Source of the DNA: Brachypodius melanocephalos
Taxonomy: Eukaryota > Chordata > Aves > Passeriformes > Pycnonotidae
Assembly (NCBI GenBank): GCA_013398615.1
Contig: VZSR01000514.1
Location: 4,369,996 to 4,433,995 of the forward strand
Direction: 5' to 3'
DNA: 64,000 nucleotides
In this document: one piece after another, positions 12,404 through 23,340 of the stretch
How the letters are laid out: each line of letters starts with the position of its first letter
How positions within the stretch are numbered: position 1 is the stretch's first letter
Notes under the pieces: generated by a model
The model's database searches: none
What the model was told of the DNA's origin: nothing
The model's input: the letters and a program-made list of their open reading frames with translations, nothing else
Position numbers and translations under genes: made by a program

Positions 12404-14070
12404 CTGGCAGCAGCTGGAGGCTGGGGTGGATGTGGAGGTTTGAGTGGTGGATAAATTGAAAAGGGAGAAAAAAACTTTTCCCAGAGCTAGGGTCACCACA
12501 TACACTTGCATAGAAAGTTGTTTGCTCTCTGTGGTGACACTACCAGATTTTCTTATCAAAAAAAGCATGATTTCTTTATTTTTCTTTTTAAATTATAAAT
12601 CTTGTTGGGTTACTGACAGCTGCCTGATGCAAGATGACAGAAAGACCTGCTTTAAGCATGTTATATTAACACTTCCTCCAGCTACTCATATCGTTTTTCT
12701 GCCTCTGTAGTTCTGGTATCCTGCGAGTCTAGTACTGAGGCATTACCTGAGCTGCTGTGCAGGTAATATAATAATGATTTGAGAGAGGCACCAACATGCA
12801 GAGAGAGCAGTGAGATGTCTGTTCCCCCTCCCCAGATTCCTCCATTTGCCACTATGGCCACTGTGAGGACTGTTTGGAAACTAAAAGAGCGAGCGTCCAA
12901 GCTGAAGGTATCAGAGGATGTGGCAGGGGAAGGAAAGAGAAATCCTGTGAGGTGGTGATGTCCATGGCAGACCAGAGGCACAGAGGCTTCCTCAGTGGTG
13001 ATGCAGTGCATCACTGCCATGCAGTGCAGTGCTGAGGCACTCATCCCATTGGAGAGCACAAATAGCATCATCTAAACTGCCTGAGCAGCTGCTGCTGGCA
13101 GCACTTTCCATGAAATATGGAAGTCAGTACCAAGAAAGGGAACTTAAACCACTAAGTTATTAAGGGATTATTTGTGGAATCTTAGAATAAGGAAACAGAA
13201 AGAAGAAGGAAAAAAAAAAAGGAAAAGAACAGGAACCCCTAGGTTCCTGGAGAGTTCAGTAAAGTTTTAGTATGTCATTTTTCTCTGAGCATAACCCACA
13301 GTAGCCCAGTACTTCCCATGCTCAGGAGCTTTCTTTTGGAAGATGCAAAATTGCCACTTCCAGCTGCTGCAGTGCAATTCTTACCAAGGAAGGGATAGTA
13401 CATCTGTATAACTCATTCCTGATCACTGCTTAAGACAGTTGTGACAATCTGCATTCTTTTGTTGATGGAATATGTGTCAAACTAGTCTAACAAATTGATA
13501 ATTTTTTCTTCTTGCAGGATGGAATTGGTTTACCTCTTTGATTTTAAAATGTTCTTTTAAAAAAGCTCATATGTCATCTGCTTAAAGCTGTCAAATGAAT
13601 GCTTATTTTAGAAGAATTTACAAGTTAGAATAGTATCTTAATCAGGTTTCTTGGCACAGCACTTAATGATGCTCTCTTTAAAGCCAAAACAAAAACCCAG
13701 GGATGCATTTCATTCTTTACAATATAAAGTGAAAAAAAGATGCTTTGTGCCATAATGAAGCATAGGTGTTTGCCCATCAGCTGAACAATATCTACAACTT
13801 CTAAGTTTGTTGCTGTCTGTATACAGAAAAACAAAGTCCCAAAAAACACAATGTCTGCAAAAGTCATTCTCGAGATAGATATGATCCTTCAGGTTCACAA
13901 GGCAGCTCACAACGATTTTAAGAGTGTTGTGTTCAGCATGAAGTCATTGAAAGGGGTGAAACTACAACCAACCTCCTCCTTCTTCTGTTTCAATTCTTGT
14001 TTATTTAAATATGGGACTTCATGGAAATGGCTAGAAAGAAGGGTGTTAAGCACTAGGTTGCTCTTTTCTT
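12404..14070. other. Unique non-coding sequence, no gene seen
   Basis: No coding potential is seen. An A-rich patch with a pure run of about ten A lies near 13210. The longest frame (12682-13071, minus) carries no recognisable domain. Confidence 0.55.
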
Positions 14071-14127
14071 AGAATTGAACAGTTCAGGTTGAAAGGGACC
14101 TTTCAAAGTCATCCAGTCCAACCCCTA
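14071..14127 (-). mobile_element. CR1 LINE 3'-end fragment, heavily 5'-truncated
   Basis: The plus strand reads GGTTGAAAGGGACC, then AAAGTCATCCAGTCCAACCCC. This is the reverse complement of the well-known 3' end of avian CR1 elements. CR1 copies end in short ATTCTATG-like repeats; the AGAATT at the left edge may be a worn trace. The similarity stops after the CCAACCCC block, so only about 57 bases of the LINE remain and no coding part is present. Such extreme truncation is usual for CR1. This is the best single indicator of lineage in the window. Confidence 0.8.
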
Positions 14128-14630
14128 TGTCATTTTTGTCCTGATAGAAATTGGAGCCTGAATGTGAATAGCAGATTAGGGTGGGAGGGTGTTTGGAGTG
14201 GCTCCCTCTGCCCTTGTTCTTGACCAGGTGTGGGCAGGAAGCAGGTTTTAGTGTTGTGGGCTGTTGTTTTTAAGTCTGAAAGAATCTCTCTGAATGCCTG
14301 TAGAATTGGTTAGACTGACTGAATTGGTTTGTTGGTGGGGTTTTTTTTTCCCCTAATCTGATTTCAAGACCATATTGGCACTGATTTTTCAATCTAAAAG
14401 CCAGATGAGTGTTTAAAAAATGTGAGGGAGGAGATACTGTGTAATGCAGTTTGAATTGCAGCTTTCAATATTTTGAAAATTACCTTTAAAAAAATAAAAT
14501 CATCAAACAACTTCCTGGACACAGCAGATCATTTGTCTGTGGTTTTGCTTTTTACAGCAACGTTGCTGAAGTCATGTTGACCAGCTTTCATGCCAAGTTC
14601 CCGATGATACTAGCACAGCAAAAAATGCCA
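14128..14630. other. Unique non-coding sequence, no gene seen
   Basis: The stretch holds a T run near 14341-14350 and an A-rich patch near 14490. I see no gene or repeat family in it. Confidence 0.5.
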
Positions 14631-14646
14631 TCTTTTTTCTTTTTTC

Positions 14647-14677
<31 letters not shown>

Positions 14678-14682
14678 TTTTT
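14631..14682. repeat. T-rich tract with a 24-nt pure T run
   Basis: The tract is almost pure T with a few interspersed C, ending in an uninterrupted run of 24 T (14659-14682). It could be a simple repeat, or the poly(A) tail of a retroposed copy on the minus strand whose body would lie at 14683 upwards. Confidence 0.9.
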
Positions 14683-14689
14683 AATCTGG

Positions 14690-15115
14690 AAGCAAAAACT
14701 ATCCAGTACATCCAGTCTGGTTGCCAGCGTGGGTGTCCAAACAACCATGCCAGCTCCAGTGGGAATTATGTGGGAACTGGACTGCTACAAAGGAAATTTT
14801 GGAGGAACCACATGCACAGTAACTTTCGAACCAATAACTCTCTACTGTAACAGTCCTGGTCTGGCCAGGTCTGGCCATCCCATGAGTGACTAATTGGCTT
14901 CCTGGGAACAAGGAAGAGAAGCAGTTCCTGGCATGTGGTTATCAACTGGCAGCTCAAGAGACACAGGTGATGTGAGTTCCTTCTTTGAGTTCTGTCTGAG
15001 TTTTTGTATGACATCTGAGCACCAAACCACCAAATAAAGCCTTTGTGTCTGACCTGCCAGGGGATTCCTGGAGTCTCTGGAAACTGCAAGATGACTGAGG
15101 GCTTAGCAGGTAGCT
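14690..15115. mobile_element. Possible retroposed or LTR-derived segment, unidentified
   Basis: The segment abuts the T tract, as a minus-strand retroposed copy with a poly(A) tail would. On the plus strand it contains AATAAA (15033-15038) followed shortly by CTTTGTGTCTGACCTG and a TG..CA-bounded stretch from about 14845 to 15107, reminiscent of the R/U5 part of an avian retroviral LTR. Neither reading is secure: I see no target-site duplication, no primer-binding site and no recognisable protein in its frames (14766-15119, minus, 117 codons). Confidence 0.2.
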
Positions 15116-15334
15116 TCATTCCATTTTATCGTTTAGTCTTCCAACTTGTAGTATTTTGTATTCCTTCAATCCTGGCTCTATAATGAATGTTGCTTTGCTT
15201 AATGGCAGTAAACACAAAACAGTCTATTTGTACAGCTGCCATCAAAGGTGTCAGTTTTGGTTGACATTTCGAATGCTGTTGTATGTGCAGCTTGGAAATC
15301 TGTTGGTCTCTGCATGTTACATTGCTCTGTAATA

Positions 15335-15675
15335 AAATCCGTTGAGAGAGAAGTGGAGCCATCACCCGTTACATCACCGAGGGAGACCATGAAACTGCTC
15401 ACAAGGACAAATAAAGAGAGCTGAAAGTTGTTTTCAAGCTTCCCCTTTGCTTGTCCTGAGTGAGGGGATGGGGGAGGAAGGACTGGCTTTTTGCAGATGG
15501 TGGAATGATTCACCAGTTAATGGGATCTTAGAGCCTGGCAAGAAAAGATGTCATTAGCTGTGCTGAGTGTCTGTGTGATGCACATTTGGTCCAACGTATA
15601 GTGCGCTCGTGTGTGCTCGCTGTGCCGGCTGCTCCCTCCACCAGCTCCTCTCTTACCCCTCTGCTTACGCACATC
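15335..15675. promoter_or_regulatory. Mildly CpG-enriched stretch
   Basis: CpGs are moderately frequent here, including about six within roughly 75 bases at 15590-15670. They are weaker and more scattered than at 6380-6620. The cluster directly precedes an AT-rich stretch that looks constrained, so the two together could be one regulatory element. There is no exon evidence. Confidence 0.2.
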
Positions 15676-15714
15676 AAATGCTGCTTTTGATAAGCTCTGA
15701 TTTATGGGCAAGTG

Positions 15715-15900
15715 ACTCTTTAATGGAAAAGTGCTCTCATCTGCTAGGATGACAAAGAGCTACTCTTTGCTTATTAATAGTGGCTTAAGAGACAACGTGC
15801 TGGTTAATCAGTGGTGAGATACACAATTGGGTTGCAATTTTCATTTAAATCCCCTTCATTTTAAATACATCATAATATGAGATCATTGTAGCAGCCACTG
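15715..15900. promoter_or_regulatory. AT-rich stretch resembling a conserved enhancer
   Basis: The sequence is complex and dense in homeodomain-type cores (TTATTAATAG, GGTTAATCA, ATTTAAAT, TTAAATAC) without being a simple repeat. That texture is common in conserved non-coding elements. Conservation itself cannot be judged here. Confidence 0.2.
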
Positions 15901-18475
15901 TGGTCAGAACTTCCTGAAGTGAGTTACAAAATACCAGTTTGGTTAGTGCATTCAATATTCATTAGCTTTTCACACTAAATAACTAACTTTCAGGCTTCAA
16001 GAGTTCCAGGAATACTTGCGCAACGGAGATTATTTCTAAATTTTTTACACTAAGACCAGTGTTTGGTTGTCAAACATCATAGTACTTTAGCAGTGGCTTT
16101 TCCCATGACCACAGTTCATGGGATAGGCTTCAGCTTTACTCATGGCAAGTTACACAAAGTGGTAAAATAGGTTATAAACGTTAAATGAACCAGGCTGTCT
16201 CAGAAGGTAACTTTTGTTTTCAGACTGTGGGTTGGTTATTGTCCAAAAAGATAATTTAGTTTTTCTGTTATAACACCTATACTATGCCATTTAAAAACTA
16301 GCAATATTTCTAAAAGCAATTTTTTTTTAAAAAAAAGGAAGACTGTGTCTATTTTTAATAGGCAAAGGTGTAAGTTCTTCAGTTGGAGAGTTCAGTGTGT
16401 CTGCTTCAGTCAGCTGAGTGACTCTGTTGTGATACTAATGCAGGTCTGACTCTGGATTTGAAGCCTGAATTTATACAACTGAAAAACTCAGCATACTTAT
16501 GTTGCGAGAAGTGAGTAATTTTTGTTTTCTTATGCATCTCCCAATTTAAAAGCTTTTTTCCTTCTCCATTATATTTCCTTCCTCTTCTGCTCTTGCATAT
16601 TTGTTTTGACATGCTACCTCAGAAATAACTGATCGTCTCTTTCTTCATAGTAAAGAGTTGTGGTTTTTCAAAAAATCTGAAGATTTATCTGCACAATATT
16701 CCATTATAATTTAGTGGTTTAATATTTAATAATAATTTGTTATTCTAAAGACATGGTACCTCCTTCAACTTAACTTCTTTTATTTGCAAGGCAAATCTTT
16801 GAAGAAGATATATTACAGCAGTCCTGCCTTTATTCTAGTTAATAACACCAAATTGTTTCAAGATTACTATTGTGTTTAAACCTTATCTATCTTAATCTAA
16901 ATAAACTTTCAATGGCAGGTAGGTCTCGTCTTCTGAATTGTTTTAAATGACAAGAACAGGGATATGACTAATTACCTTCTTTGTGGAATCATACAGAGCT
17001 ATTTGCTTTCTTTGGCCAGCTACATTTCCTGCAGAGAAACCAGCAAATGATTCATAATGGAGCAGAAAATAAAGTGATAGAAATGATAACAGGTGTTGAA
17101 CAATGCCCATTTGTAAGGTGCCACTGTCATATCTCAGAGGGATTTATAGCTGCTGTTTGACTTCCAGCTGTCTACTACTAGTGATAGTGTATTTGAAGAC
17201 TGTATTATGTATCCCATGGTGAAAAATTTGTTCACAAGGTTTCCCTGTAGTGAATGCTGAGATTTGGATGTGCCACTCTAATTTATTTGCTCTTAATGCA
17301 GTTCATGTACAGGAGGCATCGCTGTGCAGGCAAGGGAAATGCTTTTTTGCAAGAAAGGTATTCTGTACTAGAAACCCCAGCCCTGTTACATTGCAGGCTC
17401 CTGCTGCAGGCTGCTGCTGGTGGAGCCCTGAAAACGCCTCTCCTTGATGCCACAGACAGCCACAGTTGCCAGCTGTCTAGCAGAGATAAAGCTAGAAAGA
17501 GATTTCACTAATTCTGTCATCAACAATCTGGGATAAATACCTTCTTAGTTCTGCTTGGGAGAATGTGTACTCAAAAGTGGAAGGAAAAAAAAAACCTTTG
17601 GGCTAAACAAAAATAGGTCTAGTAAATTTTCTTGTAGGAAAGCACCTCTGTGCTGTGAAGCTGACAGTGATAACATGGCATAACTGATAACATGACTTAA
17701 TTGCTCTACTGTGCTTAGTGGGGGAGTGCCTTACTAGAGAATGACATTAACATTTCCCTTGTGTTTATTTTCCTGAAATGTACTGACAAGATTACAAAAA
17801 GGATGTGTCAATAAATAAGTGGCTTTGTAAAAAGCTATAAAGAACTAAAGAGTAGTGTACAAACACCATCAAATTCTTGCAGGGCTTTAGAGATACAACC
17901 TCATTTTACACACAGTTTAGTGGACTCAAGATAGGAGTAATAATTTTCAGGTAACTGAAAATGGAAAGGGGGGCCTAGGTTTTGGCTGTCATTTGGAATT
18001 AGCTGCCTGTACCAGCAGTATGCCTGAAATGTGCTTGGGACTGTCCTAGCTTGCCTGTGCAGGCTTTTTCTTGACTCACATTATCCTCTGACAAGAAGTG
18101 AAAGGGACCAGAAATACGAATGCTGGCTTGGCAGAATGGGGAGCATTTTGTACATGCCCAGACCAGTCATCAGCCCAGGATATTGGCTCGGAGCCCCTGG
18201 CCAGAGAGGTGAGAAATGTCATCCTGAAGTCAGACATCAGCTCTTTTGCCATTCTGGTTTTGGCTGAGATAAGTGGTCACCAGTCTGGTACCTTCTGAGA
18301 CCAGCTGTGCTCAACTAGGCACAAGCTGTGGCCAGATCCTTCTGCAGTACAGCTTCCTGAGATTTCTTTGTTCCTGACGTTCTACATTTTCTAAATCATG
18401 TGCTTTGAGGGCAGGTGGGACAAAAAATGTGTGTTTGGTGCAGTGCAGTGTAATCTACATTTTACAATATAAAAG
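15901..18475. other. AT-rich non-coding sequence, no gene seen
   Basis: Only short chance frames are present. T and A runs flank about 16320-16337. A possible MIR-like 3' remnant lies near 17800-17870, and TGATAACATG occurs twice 17 bases apart (17668 and 17685). Confidence 0.55.
17800..17870 (+). repeat. Possible MIR/core-SINE 3' remnant
   Basis: The blocks CAATAAATAAGTGG, CTTTGTAAAAAGCT, AAAGAACTAAAGAGTAGTGTACAAAC follow the order of the SINE tail 'TAATAAATAA..TTTGTAAAGCGCTTT..AAAGCACTATATAA'. The match is short and diverged, so this is a weak call. Confidence 0.25.
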
Positions 18476-18645
18476 GGGAAGGGAAGGGAAGGGAAGGGAA
18501 GGGAAGGGAAGGGAAGGGAAGGGAAGGGAAGGGAAGGGAAGGGAAGGGAAGGGAAGGGAAGGGAAGGGAAGGGAAGGGAAGGGAAGGGAAGGGAAGGGAA
18601 GGGAAGGGAAGGGAAGGGAAGGGAAGGGAAGGGAAGGGAAGGGAA
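18476..18645. repeat. Perfect (GGGAA)34 pentanucleotide microsatellite
   Basis: Thirty-four uninterrupted GGGAA units span 170 bases, preceded by AAAAG and followed by a degraded AAAGAGGAAAAGGAAA flank. All G is on the plus strand, so it is a pure purine mirror repeat able to form an intramolecular triplex, and its GGG runs with two-base loops can form G-quadruplexes. It creates spurious repetitive open frames on both strands (Arg-Glu-Gly-Lys-Gly and Ser-Leu-Pro-Phe-Pro), which are not genes. The absence of interruptions suggests recent or ongoing length change. Confidence 0.98.
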
Positions 18646-21600
18646 AAAGAGGAAAAGGAAATTAGCTTTCCTAACACTGGAATGTGAACAGTTCTCTCCT
18701 ATTAGCCAGGAGCAATCACCTCAGGAGCTGGTTATGTGTAATGCACCAGTCATAAAGAAGTGGGAGTATGTTAAAAACCAAGAAATGGAGTGGAAGGGGG
18801 GCTGGGAGGTAGTCTTGGAAATGAGTAGCTCTCTCCCACTCAGCAAGCTAGTTCCATTAATCTGAATCAGTATAAAAATACACACCCATCCCTAGGAATG
18901 CACTAAGTCACTCCCTCCATGCCAGATATTTCTGATTGAGAGTAACTGCTTGCTTTTGAGAGCCTGGAGTGGATCTCTGTGGAGTGCTTGAGTAGGAGGT
19001 GAAAAATCAGCAGCTAATGTGATGGCTTCTGGTTTTGTTTTATTTATTCTGAAACAGTTTTTCAAGCCCAAACAGCAGCCTGCCAGGGAAGGTGTCTCTG
19101 CTTGGGATTCATTCTAGCTATTGACAGTAGCAACATGCCTCTGGCTAGTTGCACTTGGTTTGTGAGTGACAGCCTTTGATTGGACAGTGTTGCCCTCCCC
19201 TCCTGGGCAGGGGCTTCCTTCTCAGGTCACAGATTAAGTCATTGCTAGATGATAATTTCATGGTATGTTGTGGCAGTACATGCTTGAACTAAAGACTGCT
19301 ATTGCTTGACTCTCTCAAGCCAGCTTTTTCACACATCTGCTGAAAATAGGAGACAGGGATCAGATCCTGCATCTCAATTGCTGCTGGTTTGTAGCAGAAT
19401 GAAGATCTACTTGAAGAAATTTGCCACTTCAAACTGTCTCTAGTAGGATCTGAATATAGCCTTCAGTGACTTGATGTGGATACAGGGACAGTAGAGCCAG
19501 GTTTATGGTTGGGAGCTTCAAGATAAAGCATTTCAAAGAGTGACTTCCCTGGACAATCTGTAGGCTTTTGGGTACAATTTCAAGAAACTTAGGAGCTCTT
19601 TAAAAAATGGGTTGCTGTCAATAATAATTAAAACATTCTGCTTTGTCGTTCAGGCTGCTGGACAATGTTTCTGACAAGCATTGCTGTGGACCCTGTGCCA
19701 CCTTTGACACCGAGTGTGAGCCACCATTCAAACACCCATCTGCTCATTCATTAGCAGGTTTTGCCCCCCTTCAGCTTTTGCTTTGCTGAGGTGAATGCTT
19801 TGGAAATCACTGGGGGAATGTGCAATTCCTGTAGTGTTTTGTGTTTGCTATTTGAACTGAGGTGCTTGAAGAATGTTTGCAGCATTTTGCTGACGTTTTA
19901 AATACCATCTGCGACCTTTAATGAACACAGTGTCCCTCTGCTCGCCCTGACTGTCACTCTCAGTTTGCCCTCCTGGTGATGTGGAACAATGATGCAGATA
20001 GCCTGCTATCAGGATTACCCTCTCTACTAACTATGAAACTCTTCTTGGCTGTGCAGAATGGTGGGACTCTCCCCACTCGTTGCAACACTTGACATGAAAG
20101 CTTTTTTTTATGAATCTGGTTTGAAATGCAGCAGTTCTTTTTCTGATCTGAAATTATTGATTCTCTTTGCCTGGGGGAAACCTAGCACTGCTTAAATAAC
20201 TAACAAATGACACATTTCTAAAGAAGTCAGAAGACACTGCTTGTTTAGAAACACCTCTAAAATTTTTACGTAAAATCATAGCTCCCTGTGGGTAATGCTC
20301 ACAGCAGTTGTCAGTAATAGTCAAAACAGCAGTGTTTGGATTGTCCCTGCATTCCTTAAATGAAAGACAGAGTGGGATTTGAGCAATGATATGTATTAGC
20401 AATACACATCTCACAAACAGAGATTTCCCTGAATTGCTGTGAGGAAATGTCTCAACTTTGGCATTTAGGAAGGGTTAGGTTTCTCTAGTAGAGGGGAGGT
20501 GATGCTCCGAGGTCACTCGTGTTTCTTCAGCAGCTCAATCACTCCAAAACTTCCTCTTCTGGGTACCTCATTTGTTAGAGACAGACCAGCTGTTCTGAAA
20601 AGTCAAAGAAGAGTCAAATCTTTCTTCCTGGAGGGTATATGAGTTATGGAGAGGGAAGAGAGGAAGGAAGGAAGGGGAAACAACTGGTCTCTTCATTGCT
20701 TTTCTTTATTTCTGTTTTCTAAGGGTTATAAATGTCCCTTCTCTTTTAATGTATCTGGAAGCTGAAGCACTCCTGTAATAGAAATGGTCATACGGTTCTA
20801 GCACCACTGTAAGTTTCCTTTGTGCTGTTTCTCATCTTTTTTTCTTTAAGGAATCATCTAAGGGCAGGATAGATAGGTTTATCCTTTCCCTATTAGAAAG
20901 GTTGGGTTTGAATGCCTCCTGGTTTTAGGGGTTTTTTTGTTTGTTGTGTTGGTTCTTATAAAGATCATCTAAAATAATTCAGTGGCCTTTATCACTCAAA
21001 TAACAAGCACGGGGCTACTTCATATAGAGGTTTTATTTTTCTTCTCCATTCCCAGCTATATCCCATTAGCTGTTAGTTTTAGGACAGAATTGAATGAATG
21101 GTTGCATTCTTTCCTGTCGTTCCTGGAAAGTTCCTCAGGTTGACGTGTATTGAGTAGGAGTAAAATTGGCCTTGTGTTTGCCCTTGGACTGCTTTGTAAG
21201 TAAACCAAACAATTGAGCTCATAGAGATGTCAGTCAGTTTTGGTTCCTTTTGCTTGCACAGAATTCACTTAACTTTCTTTACAGAGCTATTAAGCTATAA
21301 TTAATATTTTTGTGTGTACCTTGAAGTATTCTGGTGAGCAGAGTCCTGAGTGCAAAGTTGTAAACACCTGAGGAAAACTATACCACATGTGTTTAGAAAA
21401 GCATTTGCAAAATGCTTTGTGAAATGATGAAGTTTGCTTCCCACACACACCTATATACGTTGCGTCATGCACAGTCTGCCTGATGAGCTCTGGGGTGGAC
21501 TGGAGCAGAACTGTATCTTTAGAGATGTGCTACAGAAATAGAGGCAGAGGAAGGAGAGTTTTTTGTCTCTGTCAGCTGCTGGCTCCTCTTAAGGCTTAGT

Positions 21601-22233
21601 CTACCTCAATTTATTTGTTATAGGAGAATCTCTGACTTGTTTAAACTTCAGCTTGGTAGATAGCAGGTCTTGCCACCAGCTCAAATATTCTTTTGGGGCT
21701 TTGTTTTTGGGACAAAATATAAATAGGTAAATAGGTAAATAGGTGAGAGATGGGAAGATGAAATGCCTGTAGGCAATACAGGTAAAAGTACAGCTGAAGC
21801 AATCCATGCTTCACAGCCTCTGGCCTCCTGTGTTTGTAATGGATGTCGTAGACTATAAGCAGTGATGACTTGTCTGCTAGGCTGGTTCCTCCATTTGCTG
21901 CTCTTTTCACTTGAGAAACTTTTTTTTTTTTTTAAAGTAAAATCCTTTAAAAAAACTTCTGGACTGATTGTGGCAAAACAATTCAATTGTATTCTATTGC
22001 ACACACTGACTACCTTAGTAATAACATACCTGAGTATGGGGAGTGGCTGAGATTGGGTATAAATGTTATGTCTTGAACCCAAATGCGGTGGTAATTACAC
22101 CTCCAAAACGTGCAGACAGTTTGCACATGGAGGCTTTGTTGTATGCTAATGCTCTCATTTCCAGCTTGCATGTGCTGATGAATGAAATTCCTCTCCAGCC
22201 TCTCTTTTATCAGAGGCATGATTTATAGCTTTT
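18646..22233. other. Unique non-coding sequence, no gene seen
   Basis: A GGAAGGAAGG patch lies near 20660, and a small three-unit 8-mer repeat lies at 21721-21744. Frames are short and unrecognised. Confidence 0.55.
21721..21744. repeat. (AAATAGGT)3 tandem repeat
   Basis: Three perfect head-to-tail copies of the octamer AAATAGGT are present, just after an AAAATAT sequence that may be a worn partial unit. Confidence 0.85.
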
Positions 22234-22307
22234 AGCCACCCATGGTCACAGAGAAAGCTGGGAACAGAATCTGACTCTGAGTTGGCTTAACCACAGAACT
22301 ATCTTTC
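22234..22307 (-). repeat. MIR SINE remnant, minus orientation
   Basis: On the plus strand the blocks CCATGGTCACAGAGAAAGCTG, GAACAGAATCTGACTCTGAG and GGCTTAACCACAGAACTATC occur in order. They follow the reverse complement of MIR: 'CCAAGGTCACACAGCTAG', 'GGATTCGAACCC..CTGGCTC' and 'TCTTAACCACTATGCTAT'. The tRNA-like part is thus retained in minus orientation. MIR is an ancient amniote SINE family, and copies in birds are old and diverged like this one. Confidence 0.6.
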
Positions 22308-22859
22308 CATGTGGTGAGTGGGTTTGGAAAATTACAGGAGGATTGACCTGGCTGTTTCTCCTGAAATCAGTATTTCATTTCTCACCAGAAGGTCAGAGAT
22401 GGGGAAAAGAATTCAAAAATACAGCTGAAATCCACAAATCTAAAGATTATGAAGTCAGTTTTGCAAGGCTGCTTTACTCTCTTGATACTTGTCTGCCTTA
22501 TAAATGGGACAACTCCAGGCTTTTGGTAGAATTTTTCTATTTGTTTGGTTTACATATCTTCCCCTGTTCATTGAAAAGGAAGTACATGAAATTGTACCTT
22601 TCTGATATGGGTCAGGTTTTTCTGTCCTGTCACATTGCTGTTTATTTTATACTGAAACTCTTTGTGCTTCATCAGAGCCATTTCCCAAAAATACTACTTT
22701 ATTTTACATTTAGTGTCTTAAGTTAATTGACAATTATGCACATGTGCTCAGTGTCAACAATGTTGTCCAGCTGTCTTTGTTTGAGCAAGAGCTTTACGAA
22801 AACAACTGAGCTACTGCAGTGGGGTCAGAGTAGTTGAGTATTATTTGCTGTATCCTATT

Positions 22860-23010
22860 AATCGACATCGTTTCATCAGTGCTTTATAATCTCCCTCATG
22901 TGATGACATGAAAGAATTTTGCTAACAGCAGTAATCTGTTAATAGGACTTGGACTGTGGCCCATTTTTAAGAACTTTAACCAATCATTTTGTGGAATTCA
23001 AGGAGAAAGT
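22860..23010. promoter_or_regulatory. Stretch resembling a conserved non-coding element
   Basis: A complex, repeat-free AT-rich stretch contains CATGTGATGACATG, AATCTGTTAATAGG and AACCAATCA (a CCAAT-type core). It resembles slowly evolving intergenic elements, but there is no direct evidence of constraint. Confidence 0.15.
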
Positions 23011-23186
23011 GGGTTATAGAATGACTTTTAATGTGCTCAGCTGTGATTTCAAATAGATAAAAATTGTACTTTGTTCAAATCATTGTTTCTTTTAATTTCT
23101 TTTGAAACTGGAAGTTAACTGATGACTATTCTGACAGCATAGGAGAAAAGAGAAACACAGAGTTCAGCTGAACCAGGTGGAAGGTG

Positions 23187-23340
23187 GCATAGCTCTGTGC
23201 TTTGGATTACCAGACCTAAGTTGTTTTGGGTCTTTGGGAAAATTATCTGATCCTTTGGAAGTTCAGTCTGCCCCATGGTGGGGATGATATGACTGGTTCC
23301 TACCTCAGCAGTGCTTGTGGTAATAAATACCTTAAGGATT
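23187..23340 (+). repeat. MIR SINE remnant, plus orientation
   Basis: The stretch follows MIR over most of its length. GCATAGCTCTGTGCTTTGGATTACCAG corresponds to the tRNA-like head, GGGTCTTTGGGAAAATTATC to 'GTGACCTTGGGCAAGTTACT', and GTTCAGTCTGCCCCATGGTG then GGGATGATATGACTGGTTCC and TACCTCA to the core and 3' part 'CTCAGTTTCC..GGGGATAATAATAGTACCTACCTCA'. It is the best preserved SINE remnant in the window and lies about 900 bases from an oppositely oriented one. Confidence 0.7.

Noticed and set aside
18405..18677. Open frames of repeated Arg-Glu-Gly-Lys-Gly (+) and Ser-Leu-Pro-Phe-Pro (-)
   Set aside because: They are translations of the GGGAA microsatellite, whose unit contains no stop in any frame.
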